Below are positions 45,917 to 54,736 of a stretch of DNA of 64,000 nt, piece by piece. Under the pieces are notes generated by a model. It worked only from the letters and a program-made list of their open reading frames with translations. It was not told the DNA's origin and ran no database searches. Each line of letters starts with the position of its first letter. Position 1 is the stretch's first letter. The DNA lies in the NCBI RefSeq assembly GCF_018860745.1, contig NZ_JAHKPY010000014.1, forward strand, positions 707,214 to 771,213. Direction: 5' to 3'. A program made the translations under genes and the position numbers. This DNA comes from Zobellia uliginosa. Lineage in GTDB: Bacteria; Bacteroidota; Bacteroidia; Flavobacteriales; Flavobacteriaceae.

Positions 45917-46842
45917 TATTTTGAGATTAGGGCAAGCGAGGTCTGCTTGTCTTTTTCCAGTTGTATTTTTAGTGCCTCTACAGATTCAAACTTATGCTCA
46001 TCGCGTATGCGGTGCAAAATATCTATCTGCAGTTCTTTTCCGTAAAGGTCTTGGTCAAAATCGAAAAAATTGATTTCAATAGTTTTTTCTTTTCCGGCAA
46101 CAGTCGGGTTATAACCAATGTTCATCATGCCGTAAATGGTTTTGCCCGAGAACTCGCTTTTTACGAAGTAGACACCATTTTTAGGTATTAATTTATAGGA
46201 TTCGGCAATATTCAGGTTTGCTGTAGGAAAACCAATTTGTCTCCCTAATCCTTTTCCTTTTCCAATAATGCCCGTTAGCATGTAGTTATATCCTAGATAT
46301 GCATTTGCTGTACTTATATCTCCTTCTTGAAGGGCTTTCCTTATTTTGGTAGAACTAACGGATACTTCATCTATTTCTTGAGCGGTTATTTCCTCGACCT
46401 CAAAACCATACGTGTTCCCAAAAGCTCTCAAATCCGTAATATTTGCATTTCGGTTTCTGCCAAAACGGTGGTCATAACCAATGATTATTTTTTTGGTCTG
46501 TAATTGGTTCACTAAATTGTCACGGACGAATTCTGTTGCAGATAGCCTAGAAAATTCTTGCGTAAAAGGATGTATGATTAGTTGGTCTAATCCTAAGTCT
46601 TCCAGAATTTTGGTCTTTTCTTTAATAGTATTTAGCAATTTTATGTTCGCATCTTTCTGTAAAACCATTCGGGGATGCGGGAAAAAGGTAAGAACTGTAG
46701 ATTTAAGGTTTAAGGAAGCGGCGTTGTTGATCAAACGTTCCAATATTTTCCTGTGACCTATGTGAACGCCATCAAATGTGCCTATGGTAATGGCAGTCGG
46801 ATGCCGTTTATCGTTTTTGGAAATGCTTTGGACTGTTACCAC
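45916..46842 (-). CDS. ribF: Bifunctional riboflavin kinase/FAD synthetase
   Basis: 308 residues. The N-terminal FAD synthetase (nucleotidyltransferase) has TIGTFDGVHIGHRKILERLI (HIGH-type motif, about 20-40), TFFPHPRMVL, and GYDHRFGRNRNANITDL near 115-130, SSTKIRKALQEGDI. The C-terminal riboflavin kinase has GKGLGRQIGFPTANLNI near 205-220, GMMNIGYNPTV and EINFFDFDQDLYGKEL. It converts riboflavin to FMN and then FAD. Upstream of the HTTM gene with a 1-nt overlap; divergent from the large protease gene. Confidence 0.96.
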   Translation of the reverse strand: MVTVQSISKNDKRHPTAITIGTFDGVHIGHRKILERLINNAASLNLKSTVLTFFPHPRMVLQKDANIKLLNTIKEKTKILEDLGLDQLIIHPFTQEFSRLSATEFVRDNLVNQLQTKKIIIGYDHRFGRNRNANITDLRAFGNTYGFEVEEITAQEIDEVSVSSTKIRKALQEGDISTANAYLGYNYMLTGIIGKGKGLGRQIGFPTANLNIAESYKLIPKNGVYFVKSEFSGKTIYGMMNIGYNPTVAGKEKTIEINFFDFDQDLYGKELQIDILHRIRDEHKFESVEALKIQLEKDKQTSLALISK

Positions 46843-46865
46843 CTTATAAAAATAATAAAAAGACT

Positions 46866-46873
46866 TATATTTG
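46866..46873 (+). promoter_or_regulatory. -7 box upstream of the M12B-type protease gene
   Basis: TATATTTG fits TAnnTTTG, 21 nt before the ATG at 46895; no -33 TTTG at the proper distance. Confidence 0.5.
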
Positions 46874-46894
46874 AATTAGTTCTAAACCCCCTTG

Positions 46895-49800
46895 ATGGTT
46901 ACAAAATTACGTCTTGTTTTTTCAATTACCATAGCATTTCTTTCCTTTTCCGCTTCGGCACAGAGTGAATACTGGGAAAGCTCTTCGTTAAAAAAATCTT
47001 CTTACAAGATAGTTTCACAAGAATTGAACGTAAAGGACGGAAAAGTTTTTGCCTTACACGAAAACCTTTTCAAGCAAAATCTGAAATCTTCGGTAACTTC
47101 TAAAAATTTTTCTAAAATTGTTCATTTCCCAAATTCAAGAGGAAAAATGATTGCATACAGTGTTCGGGAAACTCCAGTTTTATCCGAAGCTTTATCAAAG
47201 AAGTATCCTGAAATTAAGTCATTTTCCGGCCAAGCGGTCAATAATAAGGAAAATCGAATAAGATTTAGTGTTTCTCAAAAAGATGTACAGGCCATGATCG
47301 TGTCTGCAAAAGAGGAGGAAACTAGTTTTATTGAAAAAATAGATGACGATAAATATATAGTATACTCAAGAAGTGCAAAAAGCGCAGATGAATCTGATTT
47401 TACTTGTAGTACGCAAGAAAAGGTGTTGTCTGCAGGAGCAAATCTGACGGCCAAACCTTTAGATGGGCAGGTGTTGCGTATATATAGGTTGGCAGTTTCA
47501 GCAACTGCGGAGTATACAGCGTACCATGGTGGTACAGTAGCAGATGCTCTTGCAGGGATCAATGCCACTGTAACGAGGGTCAATGAAGTTTTTGAAACGG
47601 ACTTGGCGGTACGTTTGGAGATTGTAGCAGATACGGATAAGATTATTTATACTGATGTTGAAAATGACCCTTATACAGGATCGTTAAGTGAGTTAGGTGG
47701 CCAGGCACAAGCGGCCATGACCAGTGAAATAGGAGAGGTCAATTATGATATTGGCCATGTTTTTCACAAAGGTGTGAATAATGGAAATGCCGGTTTTATT
47801 GGTGCAATTTGTATTACCAATAGAAAAGGAAGTGCCTATTCATCTAGTCAAACGCCAAAAGGGGATAGATATGATATTGATTTTGTAGCTCACGAGATGG
47901 GCCATCAATTAGGAGCGAATCATACTTGGTCTCATGAATTTGAGGGTACCTTAATGCAAGTAGAGCCGGGTAGTGGTTCCACGATTATGGGCTATGCCGG
48001 CGTTACGGATGTAAATGACGTTGCCGCTAGGGGGGATGATTATTTTCATTACATCAGTATAAAACAAATTATAGAAAATCTAGAGACTAAGACTTGTGGA
48101 GAGGTAATCTCTATTTCAAACAATCCACCTGTAGTTGCGGATTTAGAAGATTATGTCATTCCAAAGTCTACGGCATTTATGTTGGAAGGTAGTGCTACTG
48201 ATCCAGACGAAAATGACGTCTTGACCTATACATGGGAACAGATAGATAATGGCATAGTTACCCAAGCTTCTTTTGGCCCTAATAATGCGAGTGGAGCAAA
48301 TTTTAGATCAAGACTGCCAAGTTTGGCGCCAATACGATATTTTCCAATGCTTTCGCAAGTGGTTAAAGGCAATTTAACCCAAACCTTCCCAACACTAGGT
48401 TCTGCTTGGGAAACCGTTTCCGATGTGGAAAGAGAAATGAATTTTGCCTTTAGTGTTAGAGATAATGCTTCAGGGGGAGGACAAGTAGTATCCGAGTTAA
48501 TGAACGTATCCGTTGTAAATAGTGCTGGACCTTTTCGGATCACTTCTCAGGCAAATGGGGAAACGTATGTTGCTGGTGAATTATTACAAATAGATTGGGA
48601 TGTTGCCGGTACTGATATGTTACCGGTTGCAACTAAAAATGTAGATATTGTTCTTTCGGTGGATGGTGGAGTTACTTTTACAATTCCTTTGGCCTCTGGC
48701 GTAGTGAATGACGGGTCTCATAAGATTGTTGTACCCGGTGGAATTTCTACCGCTGAAGCGCGAATTATGGTAAAGGCCTCTGATAATGTTTACTATGCAG
48801 TAAACGTGGAAAATTTTAATATCGAAGAGGCTCAATTCGTAATGAATTTTCCGGAGTTGGAATTTGAGGCCTGTCATTTTGATGACCTTACAATTCCCTT
48901 TACCTATGAGGCGTATTTAGGATTTAGTGAAGAGGTTGTTTTTAACGTGATCGATGCGCCAGAAAATTTGGGAATCACTTTTATGCCAGATACGGTTTCA
49001 GTAGACGGAACAAGGGTTGATATGATTATTGAAAACACGGAAGGTGTTTCGGAAGGGGTCTATTCATTGACCGTTTCTGCTGTTTCGTTAAGTGTAACCA
49101 AAGAGATGACGTTGGATTTAAATATTTATGATACCGATTTTCCAACGGTTGAGTTAACAGCGCCCGTAGATGATTTAGAAGATGCAGCCACAACTGAACT
49201 TTTGCAATGGGAGGATAACCCCTCGTACACTTCATACGAAGTACATATTGCTACTGATGCTGACTTTGCCAACTTGGTGGAATTGGTTACGGTTACAAGA
49301 AATAGCTATGCTCCCGTAGATTTAATTAACGAAACCGAATATTTTTGGCGTGTAAAACCCAAAAACGAATGTGGTGAGGGGCCTTACAGCGCTGTTCGTA
49401 AGTTTGCTACGATTAAATTGGACTGTACTAATAAGCGCGCAAGAGATCTGCCTTTGGAAATAAGCGCTATTGAAAGAACAACGGTAATATCAAAAATAGC
49501 ATTTTTCGAGGATTTGAAAGTAGATGATATTAACGTGAGATTAAATATTGATCATGAATATTTAGAGGATATCGTAGTTACACTTACATCGCCTAATAAC
49601 ACCGTGGTTCCATTAATTTCTAGCTCCTGTGGAGAACTAGATAATGTAGATGCAACTTTTGATGATTCTGCTGTGGCTAATTTTGTTTGTGGTGCAACCG
49701 CTACAACGGCAATTAAAGGAACAGTAAAACCACTTGGTTCGCTAAGTTCTTTTAACGGAGAGTCTATATTGGGTGAATGGATATTAACAGTGGTGGACAA

Positions 49801-50686
49801 TGCGGCCAAGGATGGCGGGTTTATCAATGAATTTTCCTTGGATATTTGTGTTGAAGGTGAGTTTAGACCTGATGTTGATAATGATGGTGTTTTTGATGAC
49901 GGGGATGATCTTTGTCTTAATACACCCGAAGGGGCAGAGGTAGACACATCTGGTTGCCAAGTGCATCGTTTTCCAGCAGATAGTTTCGAAATTACCGTAG
50001 ATAGTGAATCTTGTAGAAACAATGATGATGGTGTTATTACTATAAGTACCTTGACATCTATGGATTACTCCATTTCTATTACGGGTAACACTACGAACGT
50101 CACCAATACATTCACTAATGTATTCTCACTTTCTAGTTTAACCTCTGGTGTATATACTGTTTGTATAAATGCTACGGGTGCGGATTTTGAATATGAAGAG
50201 TTCTGTTCACAGGTTACGGTTTCACAACCAGAACCATTAGGTGTAACTTCTGCCGTTTCCCTAGATGGTAAAACGGTGGTTCTTTCTATGCAAGGAGCAG
50301 AACTTTATACTGTAGAATTAAATGGAGAGACTGTGCTTACGGATAAATCAGAGATTACATTAGATCTTAAATCTGGAGGTAATATGCTGCGGGTGTCCAC
50401 AGGTCGGTCATGTCAAGGTGTTTATGAAGACCGTTTCTTTGTAGGAAGTGAACCTCTGGTCTTTCCTAATCCTTTTGATACCAATACTAGATTGCTATTG
50501 GGCTCATCTACGGAAAAAGTAAGAATTGATATATTTACTATAAGTGGTTCATTGGTTAAAAGTGAGCAAAGTACACCAAGAGGTGGTGAAGTGGATTTAG
50601 ACTTTTCGTCACTGCTTTCTGGAATTTATATTGTTAAAGTAAAAGGAGAAACTATTGAAGGAACGGTTAAAGTTATAAAACGATGA
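46895..50686 (+). CDS. Secreted reprolysin-type (M12B) metalloprotease with P domain and T9SS tail
   Basis: 1263-residue secreted multidomain protease. Signal peptide about 1-23 (LSFSASAQSEYW), pro-region to about 190, metzincin domain with zinc site HEMGHQLGANHTW (HExxHxxGxxH, first His near 333) and Met-turn STIMGYAG near 363, a cadherin/PKD-like region (about 405-650), a fibronectin type III-like domain near 750-835 (SYEVHIATDADF, TEYFWRVKPKNECGEG), a proprotein convertase P domain near 850-985 (SFNGESILGEWILTVVDNAA), a Ca-type DVDNDGVFDDGDD segment, and a T9SS type A sorting tail in the last 80 residues (SGIYIVKVKGETIEGTVKVI). A TTG triplet 3 nt earlier is not needed. The ATG of the lipoprotein gene overlaps its stop by 4 nt. 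Confidence 0.93.
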   Translation: MVTKLRLVFSITIAFLSFSASAQSEYWESSSLKKSSYKIVSQELNVKDGKVFALHENLFKQNLKSSVTSKNFSKIVHFPNSRGKMIAYSVRETPVLSEALSKKYPEIKSFSGQAVNNKENRIRFSVSQKDVQAMIVSAKEEETSFIEKIDDDKYIVYSRSAKSADESDFTCSTQEKVLSAGANLTAKPLDGQVLRIYRLAVSATAEYTAYHGGTVADALAGINATVTRVNEVFETDLAVRLEIVADTDKIIYTDVENDPYTGSLSELGGQAQAAMTSEIGEVNYDIGHVFHKGVNNGNAGFIGAICITNRKGSAYSSSQTPKGDRYDIDFVAHEMGHQLGANHTWSHEFEGTLMQVEPGSGSTIMGYAGVTDVNDVAARGDDYFHYISIKQIIENLETKTCGEVISISNNPPVVADLEDYVIPKSTAFMLEGSATDPDENDVLTYTWEQIDNGIVTQASFGPNNASGANFRSRLPSLAPIRYFPMLSQVVKGNLTQTFPTLGSAWETVSDVEREMNFAFSVRDNASGGGQVVSELMNVSVVNSAGPFRITSQANGETYVAGELLQIDWDVAGTDMLPVATKNVDIVLSVDGGVTFTIPLASGVVNDGSHKIVVPGGISTAEARIMVKASDNVYYAVNVENFNIEEAQFVMNFPELEFEACHFDDLTIPFTYEAYLGFSEEVVFNVIDAPENLGITFMPDTVSVDGTRVDMIIENTEGVSEGVYSLTVSAVSLSVTKEMTLDLNIYDTDFPTVELTAPVDDLEDAATTELLQWEDNPSYTSYEVHIATDADFANLVELVTVTRNSYAPVDLINETEYFWRVKPKNECGEGPYSAVRKFATIKLDCTNKRARDLPLEISAIERTTVISKIAFFEDLKVDDINVRLNIDHEYLEDIVVTLTSPNNTVVPLISSSCGELDNVDATFDDSAVANFVCGATATTAIKGTVKPLGSLSSFNGESILGEWILTVVDNAAKDGGFINEFSLDICVEGEFRPDVDNDGVFDDGDDLCLNTPEGAEVDTSGCQVHRFPADSFEITVDSESCRNNDDGVITISTLTSMDYSISITGNTTNVTNTFTNVFSLSSLTSGVYTVCINATGADFEYEEFCSQVTVSQPEPLGVTSAVSLDGKTVVLSMQGAELYTVELNGETVLTDKSEITLDLKSGGNMLRVSTGRSCQGVYEDRFFVGSEPLVFPNPFDTNTRLLLGSSTEKVRIDIFTISGSLVKSEQSTPRGGEVDLDFSSLLSGIYIVKVKGETIEGTVKVIKR

Positions 50687-51363
50687 GAATACTAGCTTTT
50701 ATACTATTGTGTTTGGTGCTCTTTTCGGGTTGTAAAAAAGACTCGCCTAAACCGCCGGAAAAAGTAAGTTTGGTATCTCCGGCCAAAAATTCTGAATGCA
50801 CACCAGTTCAAAGTGATGGTGAAACAAGTAGTATAGTAAGGTTTAATTGGAACGCAGCAGATAACACAGAAGTATATGTTTTGCAAGTGACCAACCTAAC
50901 TACAGGTACAATTCAGTATAAAAACACTTCTGCTACTATAGAAACATTGTCTCTTGCCAAGGGTACGCCATTTTCATGGGTAGTAGTCTCTGAAAATTCA
51001 GAAACAACAACATCTGTAAGTAGTGATTCTTGGTTGTTTTACAATCCGGGTTCAGAAGTTAGTCACGTTCCTTTTCCGGCTGAATTGACTTTCCCTGCTC
51101 AAGGTTCTACAGCTTTTAAAGATGTGAACAATGAAATAAGTTTAAAGTGGACAGGCCAAGATTTAGATGATGATATTAAATCTTACGATGTATATTTTTC
51201 AAATGAGAATCCACCTGTAACACTGTTGCAAAATACGAATGCAGGGGTTAATGAGCTAAAGGTACAGGTAGTTTCTGATGAAGTTTATTATTGGAAAGTT
51301 GTTACTACAGACGAAGAAGGAAATATTTCAACTAGTAATATTACAGAGTTTAAGACCCGTTAA
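50683..51363 (+). CDS. Lipoprotein with fibronectin III-like repeats
   Basis: 226 residues; signal peptide with lipobox LVLFSGCKKDS (Cys17), a Pro/Lys linker, and two fibronectin type III-like domains (about 30-115 and 120-226; NTEVYVLQVTNLTTG, SWLFYNPGSEVSHVPFPAEL, DVYFSNENPPV, VYYWKVVTTDEEGNIS). No enzyme motif. Its ATG overlaps the protease stop (ATGA), so the two are probably made together; inference: an outer-membrane anchored partner of the secreted protease. Its 3' end overlaps that of the convergent pth gene by 14 nt. Confidence 0.85.
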   Translation: MRILAFILLCLVLFSGCKKDSPKPPEKVSLVSPAKNSECTPVQSDGETSSIVRFNWNAADNTEVYVLQVTNLTTGTIQYKNTSATIETLSLAKGTPFSWVVVSENSETTTSVSSDSWLFYNPGSEVSHVPFPAELTFPAQGSTAFKDVNNEISLKWTGQDLDDDIKSYDVYFSNENPPVTLLQNTNAGVNELKVQVVSDEVYYWKVVTTDEEGNISTSNITEFKTR

Positions 51364-51979
51364 ATTGATTCATTGTTCGTGCAACACCGGCTAGAACAAA
51401 TGATTGAATCAGTTCTGTGGTTTTTTCGAACCGCTCTGTTAAAGCATTTCTCTCTGCTTCGCTCCATTCACCTAAAACATATTCTACCTGTCTGCCTTTT
51501 CCAAAATCTGCTCCTACACCAAAACGGAGTCGGTTGTAATTCGTGGTTTGTAGAACGTTTTGAATGTCCTTGAGACCGTTATGACCTCCGTTACTTCCCT
51601 TCGTTTTTAAGCGTAATGACCCAAACTCCAAATTAATATCATCCGTAACAACTAGAATGTTTTCTAAAGGAATATTCTCTTTATCCATCCAATACTTTAG
51701 CGCTTTACCACTAAGGTTCATATAAGTTGATGGTTTAAGACAAATAACACTCCGACCTTTAATTTTGAATACGCCTAAGTCTCCTAGTTTTACAGTCTCA
51801 AAAGAAAAGTTTAGAACCTCAGAAAGAGCATCTAAAACTTTAAACCCAATGTTATGACGGGTTTCTGAATACTCGCTGCCTATATTGCCTAGACCAATAA
51901 TTAGGTATTTTTTCATGCTGTCTGTTTCTTCTAGAACCCTTTTGTCCGTATTAAAAATTAATTTTAGAAATTTGAACAT
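51350..51979 (-). CDS. pth: Peptidyl-tRNA hydrolase
   Basis: Releases tRNA from prematurely dropped peptidyl-tRNA. 209 residues from 51979; the conserved domain begins at residue 22 (MKKYLIIGLGNIGSEYSETR), so the first 21 residues (MFKFLKLIFNTDKRVLEETD) are an extension and a start at 51916 is equally plausible. Catalytic site: ETRHNIGFKVLD (His), STYMNLSGKALKYW, VTDDINLEFGSLRLKTKGSN, GGHNGLKDI, and RLRFGVGADFGKGRQVEYVL. Located downstream of rplY on the same strand, with the intrinsic terminator 52067-52094 between them. Confidence 0.95.
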   Translation of the reverse strand: MFKFLKLIFNTDKRVLEETDSMKKYLIIGLGNIGSEYSETRHNIGFKVLDALSEVLNFSFETVKLGDLGVFKIKGRSVICLKPSTYMNLSGKALKYWMDKENIPLENILVVTDDINLEFGSLRLKTKGSNGGHNGLKDIQNVLQTTNYNRLRFGVGADFGKGRQVEYVLGEWSEAERNALTERFEKTTELIQSFVLAGVARTMNQFNGS

Positions 51980-52066
51980 AATCGTTTGGTTTTTGGAGTA
52001 GCTCTTTTCTGGAATAAGATTATGTTTTAAATAAATATAAGATGCAATGTTAAGGTATAAAAATAC

Positions 52067-52094
52067 AAAAGCGCCCTAAATTAGGGCGCTTTTT
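52067..52094 (-). terminator. Intrinsic terminator after prs-rplY
   Basis: Stem AAAAGCGCCCTAA (52067-52079) and TTAGGGCGCTTTTT (52081-52094) with essentially no loop base beyond 52080; read on the minus strand it ends the prs-rplY transcript (rplY stop at 52114). Confidence 0.85.
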
Positions 52095-52113
52095 ATAAAA
52101 CTTCAAATGAAAT

Positions 52114-52755
52114 TTATTCTTGGCTTTCTCCACCTTCAGTAGCTTCAGCTGCTCCTTCAGTAGCTTCACCTTCTTCTCCTTCAATTTCTTCGTCATCGTC
52201 AACGGCAACCGCTGTACGCTGAGTTTTAACTTGAACAACAACCATAGACTCTGGGTGTAAGATGGTAAATTCATCTTTCAACAAAGATTCAACGGTAATG
52301 TTGTCACCGATTTTTAATTTAGATATATCAATATCAAAATAATCTGGCAAGTTGTCTGGAAGTGCTTTAATAGCAAGTTTTCTTTTTCTAAAAAGTAAAC
52401 GACCACCGGCTCTTACACCTGGAGCGTTACCTTCTAAACGAACAGGAATGTTCATGGTAACTTCTTTATCATCAAAAAGTTGATAGAAATCGATATGCAA
52501 AATTTTATCAGTCACTGGGTGAAACTGAATGTCTTGCATAATCGCTTTTACCTTAACATCGCCTAAGTCAACCTTTACGGTGTGTGCGGCCGGGGTGTAA
52601 ACTAAATTTCTGAACGCTAACTCTTCAGCTGAAAAGTGTAATGGTTTTTCCCCTCCGTATACAACGCAAGGAACCTGTCCAGCATTACGTAGGGCTTTCG
52701 TTGCCTTCTTGCCCACGCTTTCTCTTTCTGATCCTTTAATCTTAATTGACTTCAT
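52114..52755 (-). CDS. rplY: 50S ribosomal protein L25/general stress protein Ctc
   Basis: 213 residues, the long CTC form: an N-terminal 5S rRNA-binding L25 domain (about 1-95; [61 protein letters not shown]) and a C-terminal beta-barrel domain ([40 protein letters not shown]), then a long acidic tail ([20 protein letters not shown]). Follows prs (47-nt gap), the common order in this phylum. Confidence 0.96.
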   Translation of the reverse strand: MKSIKIKGSERESVGKKATKALRNAGQVPCVVYGGEKPLHFSAEELAFRNLVYTPAAHTVKVDLGDVKVKAIMQDIQFHPVTDKILHIDFYQLFDDKEVTMNIPVRLEGNAPGVRAGGRLLFRKRKLAIKALPDNLPDYFDIDISKLKIGDNITVESLLKDEFTILHPESMVVVQVKTQRTAVAVDDDEEIEGEEGEATEGAAEATEGGESQE

Positions 52756-52802
52756 TATATGATTTAAATAATTAATACTCGTAATTGGAGTAGCCCATAG
52801 GA

Positions 52803-53744
52803 CTACATTAAAAATTTTGATGCTATTGAGGTGTTGTGGTGCACTCTATGCATAACATCTGCAAAAAGCTCCGCACAACTCAATACTTTCACTTTATTTG
52901 AATCTCTTTTTGAAGGAATAGAATCTGTTACGATCAATTCTAACAATTGAGATTTTTCAATTTTTTCGTAGGCATCACCGGATAAAAGAGCATGCGTTGT
53001 AATGGCCCTTACGCTCAATGCGCCTCTTTCCATCATTAAATCCGCAGCCTTTGTCAATGTTCCGGCGGTATCTACCATGTCATCTACTAAGACCACATTC
53101 TTACCTTGAACGTCACCAATAAGCTCCATATGAGATATAACATTGGCTTTAGCTCTTTGTTTGTAACAAATAACAACATCACTACCCAATGCTTTGGAAT
53201 AGGCGTAGGCTCGTTTGGAACCACCCATATCCGGAGAGGCAATGGTTAGGTTATCTAGTTTTAAATTCTTTAAATAAGGTAAGAACATGGTGGATGCAAA
53301 CAGATGATCAACAGGCTTTTCAAAAAAACCTTGAATTTGGTCTGCATGCAAATCCATTGTAATTATTCTTGTTGCCCCAGCTGCTTCAAGCATTTTGGCT
53401 ATTAGCTTTGCTGCAATAGGTACTCTAGGCTTATCTTTTCTGTCTTGTCTGGCCCAGCCAAAATATGGCATTACAGCTGTTATGTGTCTAGCAGATGCAC
53501 GTTTGGCTGCGTCTAGCATCAATAACATTTCCATTAAATGCTCAGAACTAGGGTTGGTAGAACCAATGATAAAAATACGCGCCCCTCTAACTGACTCTTC
53601 GAACGATGGTTGAAACTCTCCGTCACTATATCTAGAGAAGAGTACATTGCCCAAATCGGCACCGTAGGATTTGGCAATTTTACGTGCCAATTCAGTACTC
53701 TGTGTACAGGCGAATATTTTTGGTTCGGGAACTTGGTAGGCCAT
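52803..53744 (-). CDS. prs: Ribose-phosphate pyrophosphokinase
   Basis: 313-residue PRPP synthetase, making the precursor of nucleotides, histidine and NAD from ribose 5-phosphate and ATP. Seen: [20 protein letters not shown] near 37-56, [20 protein letters not shown] near 94-112, [20 protein letters not shown] near 130-148, and the PRPP loop [20 protein letters not shown] near 215-234. Full length. The promoter lies between it and the divergent tRNA-Leu gene. Confidence 0.97.
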   Translation of the reverse strand: MAYQVPEPKIFACTQSTELARKIAKSYGADLGNVLFSRYSDGEFQPSFEESVRGARIFIIGSTNPSSEHLMEMLLMLDAAKRASARHITAVMPYFGWARQDRKDKPRVPIAAKLIAKMLEAAGATRIITMDLHADQIQGFFEKPVDHLFASTMFLPYLKNLKLDNLTIASPDMGGSKRAYAYSKALGSDVVICYKQRAKANVISHMELIGDVQGKNVVLVDDMVDTAGTLTKAADLMMERGALSVRAITTHALLSGDAYEKIEKSQLLELIVTDSIPSKRDSNKVKVLSCAELFADVMHRVHHNTSIASKFLM

Positions 53745-53796
53745 GGGTAACGTATTGTTAATTAGTTTATTGACAAGTCGTTTTGTTAGCGAGGTG

Positions 53797-53804
53797 CAAA
53801 TTTA
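53797..53804 (-). promoter_or_regulatory. -7 box upstream of prs
   Basis: Minus-strand TAAATTTG fits TAnnTTTG, 52 nt before the prs start; the -33 region shows only TTTAG. Confidence 0.4.
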
Positions 53805-53870
53805 GACATTTATTTGTGTTGCTAAAGGATAAATGTTGTTATTTTTTACCTTGGAAATAAAAAAATTATT

Positions 53871-53878
53871 TACTTTTG
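53871..53878 (+). promoter_or_regulatory. -7 box of the tRNA-Leu gene
   Basis: TACTTTTG fits TAnnTTTG, 15 nt before the tRNA 5' end. Confidence 0.5.
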
Positions 53879-53893
53879 CAGTCCGATTTTAAT

Positions 53894-53974
53894 GCTCGAG
53901 TGGCGGAACTGGTAGACGCGCTGGATTCAAAATCCAGTTCCTTTGGAGTGCGGGTTCGATTCCCGCCTCGAGTA
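53894..53974 (+). tRNA. tRNA-Leu (anticodon CAA)
   Basis: 81-nt class II tRNA. Acceptor stem GCTCGAG (53894-53900) pairs with CTCGAGT (53967-53973), with a G-U first pair; D arm TGGCGGAACTGGTAGACGC; anticodon stem CTGGA/TCCAG around loop TTCAAAA giving anticodon CAA; variable arm TTCCTTTGGAGT; T arm GCGGG-TTCGATT-CCCGC. Discriminator A at 53974 fits leucine. CCA is not encoded. Confidence 0.96.
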
Positions 53975-53986
53975 CAGGATAATAAG

Positions 53987-54018
53987 AAAAAAGCTGAGAT
54001 GTATTCTCGGCTTTTTTT
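53987..54018 (+). terminator. Intrinsic terminator after tRNA-Leu
   Basis: Stem AAAAAAGCTGAGA (53987-53999) and TCTCGGCTTTTTT (54005-54017) with one G-U pair, loop TGTAT, and T-tract; it starts 12 nt after the tRNA. Confidence 0.88.
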
Positions 54019-54108
54019 ATGCCTTAAACTTTGGTGTTTAATGCGAGATGGAGGTAGGGCAAAACAATATGTGCAACTTTTTTGTTTTTGTAAAAGAACA
54101 AATTGTAA

Positions 54109-54126
54109 TTACCGAACGTTTGGTAA
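54109..54126. promoter_or_regulatory. TetR operator 1 (overlaps the tetR -33 box)
   Basis: 18-bp imperfect palindrome TTACCGAACGTTTGGTAA; half sites TTACCGAA and TTTGGTAA, 2-nt centre. It covers the -33 TTTG of the regulator promoter, as expected for autorepression. A matching site lies at 54737-54754. Confidence 0.8.
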
Positions 54127-54149
54127 AATAAATAATTGTGTTATATTTG
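54119..54149 (+). promoter_or_regulatory. tetR promoter, probably giving a leaderless transcript
   Basis: -33 TTTG (54119-54122), 19-nt spacer, -7 TATATTTG (54142-54149): an exact match to the Bacteroidetes consensus. The box ends only 4 nt before the ATG at 54154, so the start site should fall at or next to the start codon. Confidence 0.75.
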
Positions 54150-54153
54150 CCTT

Positions 54154-54717
54154 ATGAGACCACAAAAAGTATTGGATAAAGAAATTGTAACAAAGCTTGT
54201 AGAGGTTTTTAGGTCTAATGGTTACGATGGTGCAAGCCTTTCTGAACTGGCCGAGAAAACTGGTTTAAAAAAAGCTAGTCTGTATCACCGTTTTCCGGAA
54301 GGGAAACAAGGAATGGCTGTAGCGGTGTTAAATTATTTGGGGGAGTGGGCGGAAGAAAATGTATTTAATATTTTAAATGATGAAACTATTCCTCCAGCAC
54401 AGCGATTGTTGAGGGGGTTGGATAATATTAGAGTTTTGTATAGCGATGGAAAAAACGCATGTGTGTTGCGTGCATTCTCTTTGGGTTCTGGTTTAGAATT
54501 ATTTGAAAATCAGATTAAAAACGGCATGACCCAGTGGATTGACGCATTCAAAACCATAGGTAAATCATTTGGTTTGTCTGAAGGTAAGGCGCAGAAATAT
54601 GCCGTTCGAACTTTAGTGGAACTACAGGGGAGCCTTGTAGTTACTAAAGGATTGAATGATTTGAGCATATTTGACCAAACCTTAAAGGATATAGAGTCTA
54701 AATATTTGAACAAATAA
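54154..54717 (+). CDS. TetR family transcriptional regulator
   Basis: 187 residues starting MRPQKVLDKEIVTKLVEVFR. The helix-turn-helix is GASLSELAEKTGLKKASLYH (about 24-43), ending in the usual YHRFPEGKQGM. The C-terminal ligand-binding part is helical and fits the LmrA/YxaF-like TetR branch. It probably represses itself and the exported hydrolase gene 62 nt downstream, because two nearly identical palindromes lie at its promoter and in the intergenic gap. An in-frame ATG 18 nt upstream (54136) lies in the promoter and is rejected. Confidence 0.9.
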   Translation: MRPQKVLDKEIVTKLVEVFRSNGYDGASLSELAEKTGLKKASLYHRFPEGKQGMAVAVLNYLGEWAEENVFNILNDETIPPAQRLLRGLDNIRVLYSDGKNACVLRAFSLGSGLELFENQIKNGMTQWIDAFKTIGKSFGLSEGKAQKYAVRTLVELQGSLVVTKGLNDLSIFDQTLKDIESKYLNK

Positions 54718-54736
54718 AAAAATTTAAAATAGTTAT

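Noticed and set aside
49552-50022. 156-residue minus-strand open frame
   Set aside because: Antisense to the protease P domain; low-complexity Ser-rich shadow.
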